Shown here: piece by piece, positions 33,033 through 41,027 of the stretch | Numbering within the stretch: the stretch's first letter is position 1 | Layout: each line of letters starts with the position of its first letter | Origin: Bryobacterales bacterium | GTDB taxonomy: Bacteria > Acidobacteriota > Terriglobia > Bryobacterales > Bryobacteraceae | Reading direction: 5' to 3' | Length of the DNA stretch: 44,673 bases | Assembly (NCBI GenBank): GCA_003142185.1 | Contig: PLOR01000043.1 | Location: forward strand, 72,722 to 117,394 | The notes under the pieces: generated by a model | Databases searched by the model: none | What the model saw: the letters and a program-made list of their open reading frames with translations, nothing else | What the model was told of the DNA's origin: nothing | Made by a program: the position numbers and the translations under genes

Positions 33033-33482
33033 ATGCACCACGTTCCATCAAAAGACATGCTTACACGCCGCTCGGCGCTCTTGTTGGCGGCAGCGGCGCC
33101 ACAGTTACTCGGTCAAAAGGGGGAGAAGTCCATGGGACGGCCAGTTGTTCATTTTGAAATCGGATGCCGCGACCGCGCCAGGACCGGCGATTTCTATTCG
33201 AAGCTGTTCGGCTGGCAAATCACGGCCGCCGGCCCCGCGTCGAATATTCAAACCGGGAGTCCGCAGGGCATCTCGGGTCACATCACCTCGCTCGGCCACG
33301 AGCCGGAGCATTACACAATGTTCTATGTGGACGTCGAGGACGTGCAGGCTGCGCTCGACAAGGCCGCCGAATTGGGCGGCAAGACGCTGGTCGGGCCGAT
33401 CACGATTCCGGCCGGTACATTTGCATGGTTCTCGGATCCGGACGGGAACACGATCGGGCTATTGAAGCCGCCGAAGCCTTAG
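33033..33482 (+). CDS. VOC (glyoxalase/bleomycin-resistance) family protein
   Basis: 149 residues from ATG 33033 (GGAG 8 bp upstream). The VOC fold is visible: VVHFEIGCRDRARTGDFYSKLFGW, then ISGHITSLGHEPEHYTMFYVDVEDV (quoted in part: HYTMFYVDVEDVQAAL), and FAWFSDPDGNTIGLLKP. VOC proteins bind metals and do lyase, dioxygenase or drug-binding jobs; the substrate here is not known. The N-terminus MLTRRSALLLAAAAPQLLG (from 33057) looks like a twin-arginine-type export signal. ATG 33132 has an excellent GGGGGAG site and would give a cytosolic form, so location is uncertain. Confidence 0.85.
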   Translation: MHHVPSKDMLTRRSALLLAAAAPQLLGQKGEKSMGRPVVHFEIGCRDRARTGDFYSKLFGWQITAAGPASNIQTGSPQGISGHITSLGHEPEHYTMFYVDVEDVQAALDKAAELGGKTLVGPITIPAGTFAWFSDPDGNTIGLLKPPKP

Positions 33483-33546
33483 GGCGTTGGCGATTCGTCG
33501 AGTGTGATTCTCGGAATACGCCGCCGCATTTTGCGAACCGGGTTAC

Positions 33547-34281
33547 TCAGCCGGCCACGCCTCGATGCAGGGCGACAATGCCGCCAGTGAGATATTCGTA
33601 GCTGACTTCGGCGAAGCCGGCGCTGCGCATCTCGTCCGCGAGTTCCGCCGCTGCGGGAAACTTGCGCACCGATTCCGGCAGATAGGTGTAAGCGTCGCGC
33701 GATCCGGAAAGCGCGCCGCCGACGATCGGCAGAATGCGCCGCGAGTAGAAGTTGTAGAGCGCGGCGAAAGCCCGGTTGGGCGGCTGAGAGAACTCGAGGA
33801 TGGCGGCCATGCCTCCCACCGCCAACACGCGGCGCATTTCCGCCAGACCGGCCGCGTAGTTCGCCAGGTTGCGAAAGCCGAATGCCACCGTCAGCAGATC
33901 CACCGAACCGTCGCGCAGCGGCAGGCGCAAAGCGTCGGCCTCAAACAGGGCGGTGCGCGCCTGCCGCGCGTCCGCCTTTTGCCGCGCGGCCAGCAGCATG
34001 GGATGACAGAAATCCGAGCCCAGCACCAGACCCCGGTGGGCACGGGCAAGCGTGAGCGCCAGGTCGCCGGTTCCGCAGCAGATATCGAGCACGCGCGCTT
34101 CGGGCCGGTCCAGGATGTGCCGCACGCGACCAACCGTGTGGGCGCGCCAGTAACGGTCGATATTGAAGGAAAGCAGATGATTGGCCACGTCGTAGCGGTG
34201 TGCCACGCGGCCGAACATGTCGCGCACCCAGAAAGCGGCCTCCCGCTCATCGCGCGCGCCTTCCGGAGTCGTACCCTTCAT
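33547..34281 (-). CDS. menG: Demethylmenaquinone methyltransferase (MenG/UbiE)
   Basis: 244 residues. MenG/UbiE signatures: FGRVAHRYDVANHLLSFNID (quoted in part: RYDVANHLLSF), SAM-binding motif ARVLDICCGTGDLAL, DLLTVAFGFRNLANY and the C-terminal LTGGIVALH. It methylates demethylmenaquinone (or the ubiquinone precursor). Its ATG overlaps the aroB stop by 4 bp, so it is co-translated with aroB. Acidobacteria use menaquinone, so MenG is the better name. It converges with the VOC gene. Confidence 0.93.
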   Translation of the reverse strand: MKGTTPEGARDEREAAFWVRDMFGRVAHRYDVANHLLSFNIDRYWRAHTVGRVRHILDRPEARVLDICCGTGDLALTLARAHRGLVLGSDFCHPMLLAARQKADARQARTALFEADALRLPLRDGSVDLLTVAFGFRNLANYAAGLAEMRRVLAVGGMAAILEFSQPPNRAFAALYNFYSRRILPIVGGALSGSRDAYTYLPESVRKFPAAAELADEMRSAGFAEVSYEYLTGGIVALHRGVAG

Positions 34282-35351
34282 GAGAGAGCGAACCTGATGG
34301 CATCGAGTACCAGCGGCTCGTCGATCCCGCTGACCACCTCCGCCGCGCCGATGCGCACCGGCAGTACGAAATGGACTTTGCCGCGCACGGTCTTCTTGTC
34401 GTGCACCAGGCGCGCCAGCAAGCGCTCGGCTGCGATTCCATCGAGCGATAGAATCGGTCCGTAACGCCCGATGAGTTCGATCATTTTCTCCGCGTCGGCG
34501 GCGGACAGATGCCCGGTGCTTTCGCCCAGCCGCACCGCCGCGCGCATGCCGAACGCTACAGCTTCGCCGTGAAGGAAACGGCGATAGGCGGTTTCCGCTT
34601 CGAGTGCGTGCCCGAAGGTGTGGCCGAGATTGAGGATGCGGCGCAGGTCGCCCTCGCGCTCATCCGCCGACACCACTTCGCATTTCATGCGGACCGAATC
34701 GGCGATGATGCGGTCCACGGATTCCGGCGTCCGCGCCAGCACATCGGCGCTGCGCTCGGCCAGGAAATCAAACAGCTCCGGCTCGCGAATAATTCCGGCC
34801 TTGACGATTTCCCAAAGTCCCGCGCGGTATTCGCGCTCGGGCAGAGTGTCGAGCGCGGAGGGATCGATCAACACCGCGATCGGCTGGTGGAAGCTGCCCA
34901 CCAGGTTCTTGCCGCTTTCGAGATTAACTCCCGTCTTGCCGCCTATGCCAGCGTCCACTTGCGCCAGCAGCGTGGTGGGAATCTGGATCACCGGAATGCC
35001 GCGCATGAAGATGGCGGCCAGGAACCCGCCCATGTCGGTGACGATGCCGCCGCCGAAAGCTATGACGACGCTCGAGCGGTCCCCGCCGGCCAGCACCATT
35101 CTCTCCGCCAGGCTTTCCAGCGGCGCCATCCGCTTGTTCTCTTCGCCGCCCGGCAGGTAGAGAACTTCGTGCGCCACATCGCGCAGGCCGGCGGCCAGCG
35201 CCGCGCCCTGGTGCCGCCAAACGTCATCGGTCGAGACTACGAATACCTTGCCGGACTTGGCGGGAACGAACTCGACCGCGCGGCTAATGATGCCGCGCTC
35301 GACGATGGCGTTGTAACACCCCTGTGGCGTCTCGACGCGAAAAGAGGGCAT
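34278..35351 (-). CDS. aroB: 3-dehydroquinate synthase
   Basis: 357 residues from ATG 35351. AroB features: EENKRMAPLESLAERMV, the NAD and metal-binding core AFGGGIVTDMGGFLAAIFMRG, IPTTLLAQVDAGIGGKTGVN, and RRILNLGHTFGHALEAE with the zinc-ligand His. It converts DAHP to 3-dehydroquinate in the shikimate pathway, which also feeds menaquinone precursors, in keeping with the menG overlap. Earlier in-frame starts (GTG 35357, ATG 35441) exist; the latter would lie within a dispersed repeat. Confidence 0.95.
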   Translation of the reverse strand: MPSFRVETPQGCYNAIVERGIISRAVEFVPAKSGKVFVVSTDDVWRHQGAALAAGLRDVAHEVLYLPGGEENKRMAPLESLAERMVLAGGDRSSVVIAFGGGIVTDMGGFLAAIFMRGIPVIQIPTTLLAQVDAGIGGKTGVNLESGKNLVGSFHQPIAVLIDPSALDTLPEREYRAGLWEIVKAGIIREPELFDFLAERSADVLARTPESVDRIIADSVRMKCEVVSADEREGDLRRILNLGHTFGHALEAETAYRRFLHGEAVAFGMRAAVRLGESTGHLSAADAEKMIELIGRYGPILSLDGIAAERLLARLVHDKKTVRGKVHFVLPVRIGAAEVVSGIDEPLVLDAIRFALS

Positions 35352-35392
35352 ACGCACTTTGTACCATGGGCGCGGCGCATCCAAAACTCTTT

Positions 35393-35416
35393 CGGAGCGC
35401 GACCGTAAGGGAGCGG
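35393..35416. repeat. Inverted copy of the dispersed short GC repeat
   Basis: On the minus strand it reads CCGCTCCCTTACGGTCGCGC followed by TCCG, matching the fullest copy at 9290-9317 in most positions. It lies just upstream of aroB, in the gap to the spermidine-synthase-like gene. Confidence 0.5.
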
Positions 35417-35489
35417 AGGCCGGGCGGCCGTTTTTCGGCATCCTGTGGAACGCGTTGCCGACGATTGAACCGGCAATCCCGTGAGGCCA

Positions 35490-37907
35490 TCAGCGGCGCT
35501 GGCCGGCTGCCATGGCGGCGAACAGGGCGGCCAGTTCAGCCTCCGACGAGCCGGCGAACAGGTTGCTGGGAAAACGCCGGTAACTTCCGATCTCGCCGTA
35601 AATGGCATTTTCCTGGCTGTCATTCAGAGCCAACCCGGCCAGGTATTGCAGCCGCAGGTTGCCGTCTCGGTTGATTTCGGCGCCTTCCAGCCACGGCCGC
35701 AGCTCGGCTGCCTGGCCCGCGTAAACCGACAGCAGGTCCGGCAGCGAATGGAAACCCACCTGGCGCAAAGACGCTACCACGCGCGCGTGATCCGGCCGCG
35801 CCAGACGGGCTTCGAGTTGATCCAGGTTGATCCGCATGGCTTCCACTTGGCCCAGCAGGAAAAGGTCGTAGCCGCCGCCATTCAGCTCGTTCGCCCACAC
35901 CGTTCCATGCGGGAACGCTTCGAAAAAGGTGGCGATCTCGCTCTTCACCGTATCCGCGTCGCTCTCATACAGCGGCACCCACTGGGTGACGATGCCGCCC
36001 GGATTCAGGTGCTGCTTCGCCAGGTCGAAATACTCGCGCGAATACAGCGTGGCGCTGCCTTTCACCCAGGGATGGATGGGATCCGAAGTGATGATGTCGA
36101 ACTTCTCCGGCGTGGTGAGGACGAAATGGCGTGCGTCGTCATAGACGATGCGTGTGCGCGGATCGTGGACGACGTCGAAATTCTCGCGGCCGAAATAGCG
36201 GGCGGCGGTGGGCGGCACCAGCGGCTCCATTTCGCAGATGACGATGCGCCGCACCTCCGGATGCACCACGAACGTTCCCGCGGTGACGCCCGCGCCGAAA
36301 CCGACCACCAGCACCGATTGCGGGTTGGGATGAAGCAGCGCCGGCAAGTGCCCGAGCATACGCTGTAACCGCATGTCGTAACTTTCGGTGGAGGCTTCCA
36401 CTTTTCCGCTGACGTGGAACTGCACGGCGCCGTCGTCCCATTGCGAGATCGCGATCGATGAGTTGATGCCTTCGCCCCAGTAAAGGATTTTCGCGCGGCT
36501 GGCGGAAGTCATGATGCGCCGTCCAAAGGCGATCAGCATCGGCGGCGGCGGTTGAACGCCGCGGGCCAGAAAGTACGCGCTTGTCACGGTGGCGATTGCC
36601 ACCAGCGCGGTTGCCGCGCCGGGCTTGGCGCGGATCGCCGGCGCCAGCATGAAGAGGGCGCCCGCGGCGGCCAGCAGGATCAGCGCGCGCTCGGCGCCGG
36701 CGGTGCCGATCCACGGAATTAAAACGATGCTGAAGCCAAGCGCGCCCGCAATCGCACCCAGCGTGTTGGCTGCGTAAACTCCCGCCACCATCCGTCCCGG
36801 ATCTTCGCCCGGTGCGGCGGCCGCCGCCAGCGCCAGCGGAAAGCTCGCGCCCCACAAAAGAGTGGCCGGCAGAATCGCCCACAGCACGCGCACCAGGTCC
36901 GTTTGAAACATGTACCACGCGCCGGTGGCCAGCAGCGGGTTCACCGGCCACCAGGGCAGCGATTGGGAGATCTGAAACGCGGTCCACGCGATGGCTGCCA
37001 CCAGCAACGCCTGGGCAACCGCGAGAGCCAAGCGCGGCCGGACGGCGCGCGAAATCAGCGCGCCCGCCGCGCCGCCGATTCCGAGGCCGGCCAAGAACAC
37101 CGCCAGAATGATGGAGAACGTGTAGACGGTGGCGCCCAGCAACAAGCCCAACAGCCGCGTCCACACCACTTCGGCTCCCAGCGCGCAGGCACCCGAAATC
37201 GCGATCGTCACATGAGCCGGCCAGTAGCCTTTCGCATCCACCGGCGCAACCGGCGGGACGAAACTTTGCCCGCTGCGCCGGGCGAGTGCCAAACTCGTGA
37301 TGGCCACCGCAACGTTGATCGCTACCGCGCACAGGGTCGCCGTGGTCATGTCGGCGAACCGCAGCAGGCAGAACCCGGCCAGCAGGCAGCCCAGCACGGC
37401 GCCGGCAGTGTTCGCGCCATACAGCAGCCCCATTCGCGAGATTCCCTCGGGTGTCGATTCGAGCCATCGCGATGCCGCCGGCAGCGAAGCGCCCATCAGC
37501 AACGTCGGCGGCAGCAGGCACAGTGCAGCGGCCAACGCTCGCAATAGGATGGCCGGCATGCCGTGACCCACGCCCGCCGCATAAACGTAGTCCACCAGCG
37601 GCATCGCCAACAGCACCAGCACGGCTGCGGCCCCGATCCCCAATTCGAGGTAGGCATAGACGCGCAGGGGATGCACGCGGCGCGCCCGGCTCACCCGCGG
37701 CATGGCCAGGCTGCCCAGGCAAAGCCCGCCCATGAAAGTGGCTAGCAGCACGCCGAGCGAAACCGCCGTCGACCCGATCGCCAGTTGCAGCAACTGGTAC
37801 CACACGATTTCATAGATCAACGCCGAACAACCGCTCAAGCCAAACAACAACAGCAGTGCCGGCAAGTAGCGCGTAGGGACTGGCTGCGGGGGAAGCTTGG
37901 AAGGCAT
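35490..37907 (-). CDS. Fused membrane protein / spermidine synthase-like protein
   Basis: 805 residues from ATG 37907. The N-terminal two thirds carries many hydrophobic helices (for example LPALLLLFGLSGCSALIYEIVWYQLL) like an MFS-related transporter. The C-terminal third is a spermidine-synthase-like Rossmann domain: QSVLVVGFGAGVTAGTFVVH with the SAM/dcSAM loop, CEMEPLVPPTA, VYDDARHFVLTT and FDIITSDPIHPW (gatekeeper DPIHP rather than DPxGP). Such fusions are common in soil bacteria and in most cases untested; polyamine synthesis is not proven. An upstream in-frame ATG at 37958 is less likely. It is a single-gene unit. Confidence 0.85.
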   Translation of the reverse strand: MPSKLPPQPVPTRYLPALLLLFGLSGCSALIYEIVWYQLLQLAIGSTAVSLGVLLATFMGGLCLGSLAMPRVSRARRVHPLRVYAYLELGIGAAAVLVLLAMPLVDYVYAAGVGHGMPAILLRALAAALCLLPPTLLMGASLPAASRWLESTPEGISRMGLLYGANTAGAVLGCLLAGFCLLRFADMTTATLCAVAINVAVAITSLALARRSGQSFVPPVAPVDAKGYWPAHVTIAISGACALGAEVVWTRLLGLLLGATVYTFSIILAVFLAGLGIGGAAGALISRAVRPRLALAVAQALLVAAIAWTAFQISQSLPWWPVNPLLATGAWYMFQTDLVRVLWAILPATLLWGASFPLALAAAAAPGEDPGRMVAGVYAANTLGAIAGALGFSIVLIPWIGTAGAERALILLAAAGALFMLAPAIRAKPGAATALVAIATVTSAYFLARGVQPPPPMLIAFGRRIMTSASRAKILYWGEGINSSIAISQWDDGAVQFHVSGKVEASTESYDMRLQRMLGHLPALLHPNPQSVLVVGFGAGVTAGTFVVHPEVRRIVICEMEPLVPPTAARYFGRENFDVVHDPRTRIVYDDARHFVLTTPEKFDIITSDPIHPWVKGSATLYSREYFDLAKQHLNPGGIVTQWVPLYESDADTVKSEIATFFEAFPHGTVWANELNGGGYDLFLLGQVEAMRINLDQLEARLARPDHARVVASLRQVGFHSLPDLLSVYAGQAAELRPWLEGAEINRDGNLRLQYLAGLALNDSQENAIYGEIGSYRRFPSNLFAGSSEAELAALFAAMAAGQRR

Positions 37908-38014
37908 GAGATGCGCCGCGGTTCGCCTGCACGTGCGCGGTTCCCAGAATGATAGCACTGGCGAAACCAGTCGCGCGTGGACGATAGGAAAGCGGCAAAC
38001 TCAGGCTGGCGGTC

Positions 38015-38031
38015 AGCGTTAGGTTAACGCT
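38015..38031. repeat. Small hairpin between two minus-strand genes
   Basis: AGCGTTA-GGT-TAACGCT is a perfect 7-bp stem 18 bp past the stop of the 38050-39120 gene. There is no U-run, so a terminator role is doubtful. Confidence 0.3.
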
Positions 38032-38049
38032 CTTGCGCCGCCTCTGCCC

Positions 38050-39120
38050 TCATTTCTTCTCTTTGATCTTGTCTTCCGGCAACGGAGGCGGCGCGACGGT
38101 ATCGAAGCTGATGCTGGAATCCGCCGAGTATTTGGCGTAAATCCGGAACTGCTCGTCGTTTCGTGTCAGGTAATCGTCGCCCGACATCTCGACCATCGCC
38201 TGCAAGGGCAGTAGGAACCGCTGCCCGCTCAACTCCTGGTAATCGTAATCCAGCCGCGTTTGGGCGCTCTTCACCGGGAAGTCCGCCGGAATCCCTTCGG
38301 CCTTCACCGTCACCCGCAACACCTGGTGCGTCTCCTCGTCCACTAGCACCTGCCCGCCGTAAGCCGGAACGATGTGGCGCCCGTCTTCGTAGCGGACCTC
38401 ATAGCGCGAGTTGGCTTGGTCGACGTGATAGTTGAACGCCAGCACCACCCGCTCCCGCAGGCGCGACCGGTGGTCGAACGCGAAGCGCGCCTGACTGGCC
38501 GGTTCGAAGATGCCCCGCATCAGGCTGCCGAAATCGCCGAACGATTTCGCGCCGCCGACTTTTTCGTAGTCCTGCCGCGTCACGCTGTTGTTGATTGTGA
38601 TCAGCCGGTAGTTTTCCTTCTGATCGAAGTAGCTGAGCTTGATCAGCAGTGTATCGCCGTCGCGCCACGCGGGATCGCCCGACCGCGGCTTGGGAGCGGT
38701 TGACCGCTTTACCACTTCGGTGCAAATGAAATCCGGCAGGTTGTGGCTGTAATTCAGCGCGTATTCGCGGACGTCGCTGATAATGGCCGCCTGCTCTTCG
38801 GCCGATGGCGGCGGTGGCGGCACGTAGACCGGAGCCGGCGCTGCCGCCTTGGGTGCGGCCAACTGCGCCGACCGGTCGCGCAGCGCCATCAGCGCGTGCA
38901 GTGTCCGCGGACCCACACCGGCCGCTTGCAGCCGCTCGATGGCGCGGTCATCCAGCTTCTCGGAAAGGTTCACCTTGCTCAGGTATTCCGCCACGTCCTT
39001 GTCGGACTGTTTGAGCTGGACCGATGACTGGATAAACTGCGACAACCGCTCGACCGTCCAGGTCTGAGCCATGGCCACCGCGCAACCAATCGCGAGGCCC
39101 ATCAAAAGCCGCCACTGCAT
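38050..39120 (-). CDS. Secreted protein of unknown function (acidobacterial-type)
   Basis: 356 residues with a signal peptide (MQWRLLMGLAIGCAVAMAQ). A helical N-terminal third (VERLSQFIQSSVQLKQSDKD) is followed by a Pro-rich linker (VYVPPPPPSAEEQ), then a region beginning VREYALNYSHNLPDFICTEV and continuing with mostly beta structure to the C-terminus (YDYQELSGQRFLLPLQAMVEMSG, quoted in part: FLLPLQAMVEMSG). I recognise the LPDFIC.. type as a recurring group in acidobacterial genomes but not a defined family, and no catalytic motif is visible. The Lys-rich end is probably exposed. It may act at the outer membrane or in the periplasm. Confidence 0.7.
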   Translation of the reverse strand: MQWRLLMGLAIGCAVAMAQTWTVERLSQFIQSSVQLKQSDKDVAEYLSKVNLSEKLDDRAIERLQAAGVGPRTLHALMALRDRSAQLAAPKAAAPAPVYVPPPPPSAEEQAAIISDVREYALNYSHNLPDFICTEVVKRSTAPKPRSGDPAWRDGDTLLIKLSYFDQKENYRLITINNSVTRQDYEKVGGAKSFGDFGSLMRGIFEPASQARFAFDHRSRLRERVVLAFNYHVDQANSRYEVRYEDGRHIVPAYGGQVLVDEETHQVLRVTVKAEGIPADFPVKSAQTRLDYDYQELSGQRFLLPLQAMVEMSGDDYLTRNDEQFRIYAKYSADSSISFDTVAPPPLPEDKIKEKK

Positions 39121-39173
39121 GCCTTCAGTCTCTCATGGAACACCTTGGTGGGGCATGCTTGAGCTTGCCAATG

Positions 39174-39194
39174 CCCGCCCCGCTTGCGGGCGGG
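39174..39194. repeat. GC-rich hairpin in the hypothetical-glycosidase gap
   Basis: CCCGCCCCGC (39174-39183) can pair with GCGGGCGGG (39186-39194), leaving one bulged C. It lies in a short GC-rich block (39147-39220) that looks like a worn repeat copy between divergent genes. Confidence 0.35.
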
Positions 39195-39269
39195 TGCAAA
39201 GTCGAGGCGGGCACTCACCCATCTGCGGGACCGCGTGATACCATTTTCGGGGTACAGGAGGACAACACC

Positions 39270-40898
39270 ATGGCGTCAGTGCGATCGGCGCGCCCGATTG
39301 GATTGCTTTTGATGCTCTTGCCGGCGGCAGCCTTCGCCGCGGTCACGCCCTACCCGCCTTACCCGGGCGCGGTGCCGAGCGTGGCTTATAAGGTCGCGGT
39401 CGACGGTCAGCCTGTGTTCGTGCATAACTTCCTGACTTACGACCAGTTCAACTGGATGGATTACGCCAGTTTCGCGATGACCGGGAAGGTCCACGTCACG
39501 GTAACCCTGCTGGTCAGCGAGAGGAAGGTGCTCACCTGCCACATACGGCCGCTGGCTTATGGCATCCAGCCGCAGATCAGCGGGAATACGGTCAGTTTCG
39601 ATCTGGATCGGCCACGCTACTTGCTGCTGTTCTTCAACGACGAGCCGGCCTTCTACGCCACCGGGTTGATGCTGTTTGCCGAACCGACCGAAAAGAATCC
39701 ACCCAGACTCGGCGATCCGAACGTCGTCAACATCCAGGACTACAAGGTTGACAGCATGGGCAAGACCCTCGAAACGGCGGTAATTAATCGCGCCATTAGC
39801 GACGTCTCTGCCAGGCCCGGAGGCGGCGTGCTCTTTTTTCCGGCCGGCATTTACCTGACCGGCACTGTGTTGATGAAGAGCAACGTCAAGCTGTACGTTG
39901 ACGCGGGCGCGCTGATTCGGGGGTCCGGCAAGAACGCGGATTACACCTCGGCGCCTACGCCTGCCGGCGGCAGGCCATCGAGAGCTCTGATTGTTTTTGA
40001 CAATGTCGAGAATGCCGGCCTGATGGGGCGAGGCGCCATCGACATGGATGGCTACCCGAAGTTGTGGCATGACTTCCAACCCGACACATCGGATGGAGCC
40101 GCGAGAGACGCGGATGGAAAAGTGTTGGATCCTCACGGAACTGGAATCAGGGGCTATGTGGTCAATAACAGCCGTAACATCTCCTTCCAGGATCTGTTAC
40201 TCCTCCGGTCCGCTTATTGGACCGTGTTTGTCACCAACACCGCGGGTTTCTCCACTCATAACATCAAGATCGTCAATCGCAAACAGCAGTACCATGACGA
40301 TGCCTATGATTTCAGCGGCACTAGTCATATCCTGATCGAAGACGGGTTCGCGATGACCATGGACGATACCTTTGCCCTTTACGGCGGCAGAGACAGCCGC
40401 ACGGGCGCGGCCAGGAGCATCGAGGATTTTGTCGTGAAAGGTTTTGTGAACTACACTTACACCTCGGCGCTGGCGATCGGGTATGGCTCTGCCCCGGCCG
40501 TCAAGCACCTGCGCTTCGAGGACGTTCACTTTGTTACCACCCATAATAAGTTCGCCGTCTGGATTCAATTGACGCCTGCGTACTTTACAGGGCGGGGTTA
40601 TTCCTCGGGCTCCCGGCCCAGCAGAAATGCCGATTTGGACGACTTCCGGTTTGTGAGGTGCACGTTTGAGAATGACGGCGGGCATATCTACATAGACGGC
40701 GGCGAGAATTCCTTGACGAACTTTGTTTTCGAGAACTGCATTTTCTTTAAGGCGGCGAAGCCCGGCCTGCTGATGGGGCAGCACGTCGGCGAGGTCCTGT
40801 TCCAGAACCTCAAGATCGATGGCGCGGCGATCGGAAATGCCGAACAGTTGAGGCAGGCTGGTTTCGATCTTTCCGTCCCCGTCAGGTTTGAGCCGTGA
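39270..40898 (+). CDS. Secreted beta-helix glycosidase (GH28/GH49-like)
   Basis: 542 residues from ATG 39270, with AGGAG 9 bp upstream. A signal peptide (RPIGLLLMLLPAAAFA) leads to a beta-sandwich domain (about 20-140, PYPPYPGAVPSVAYKVAVDG) and then a right-handed parallel beta-helix: GGVLFFPAGIYLTGTVLMKS, GAIDMDGY, and the acidic pairs YHDDAYDFSG and MTMDDTFALYGG, where such enzymes keep catalytic Asp residues. The layout of sandwich plus helix recalls GH49 dextranases and some GH28 enzymes; the exact family and substrate need a search. A longer in-frame reading from 39135 lacks a signal peptide and crosses the GC hairpin. Confidence 0.78.
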   Translation: MASVRSARPIGLLLMLLPAAAFAAVTPYPPYPGAVPSVAYKVAVDGQPVFVHNFLTYDQFNWMDYASFAMTGKVHVTVTLLVSERKVLTCHIRPLAYGIQPQISGNTVSFDLDRPRYLLLFFNDEPAFYATGLMLFAEPTEKNPPRLGDPNVVNIQDYKVDSMGKTLETAVINRAISDVSARPGGGVLFFPAGIYLTGTVLMKSNVKLYVDAGALIRGSGKNADYTSAPTPAGGRPSRALIVFDNVENAGLMGRGAIDMDGYPKLWHDFQPDTSDGAARDADGKVLDPHGTGIRGYVVNNSRNISFQDLLLLRSAYWTVFVTNTAGFSTHNIKIVNRKQQYHDDAYDFSGTSHILIEDGFAMTMDDTFALYGGRDSRTGAARSIEDFVVKGFVNYTYTSALAIGYGSAPAVKHLRFEDVHFVTTHNKFAVWIQLTPAYFTGRGYSSGSRPSRNADLDDFRFVRCTFENDGGHIYIDGGENSLTNFVFENCIFFKAAKPGLLMGQHVGEVLFQNLKIDGAAIGNAEQLRQAGFDLSVPVRFEP

Positions 40899-41027
40899 GG
40901 GCCTCCGCCCGGCGTCACAATGCTTGGTGCGTGAGATAGAATTATAGGCCTGTGGCGCCGGGCATGAACCGCCAGGGTGGCCAACCCGGAATGCAATTCG
41001 ATCCGGTGGCCATTTCACGGTGGTGCC

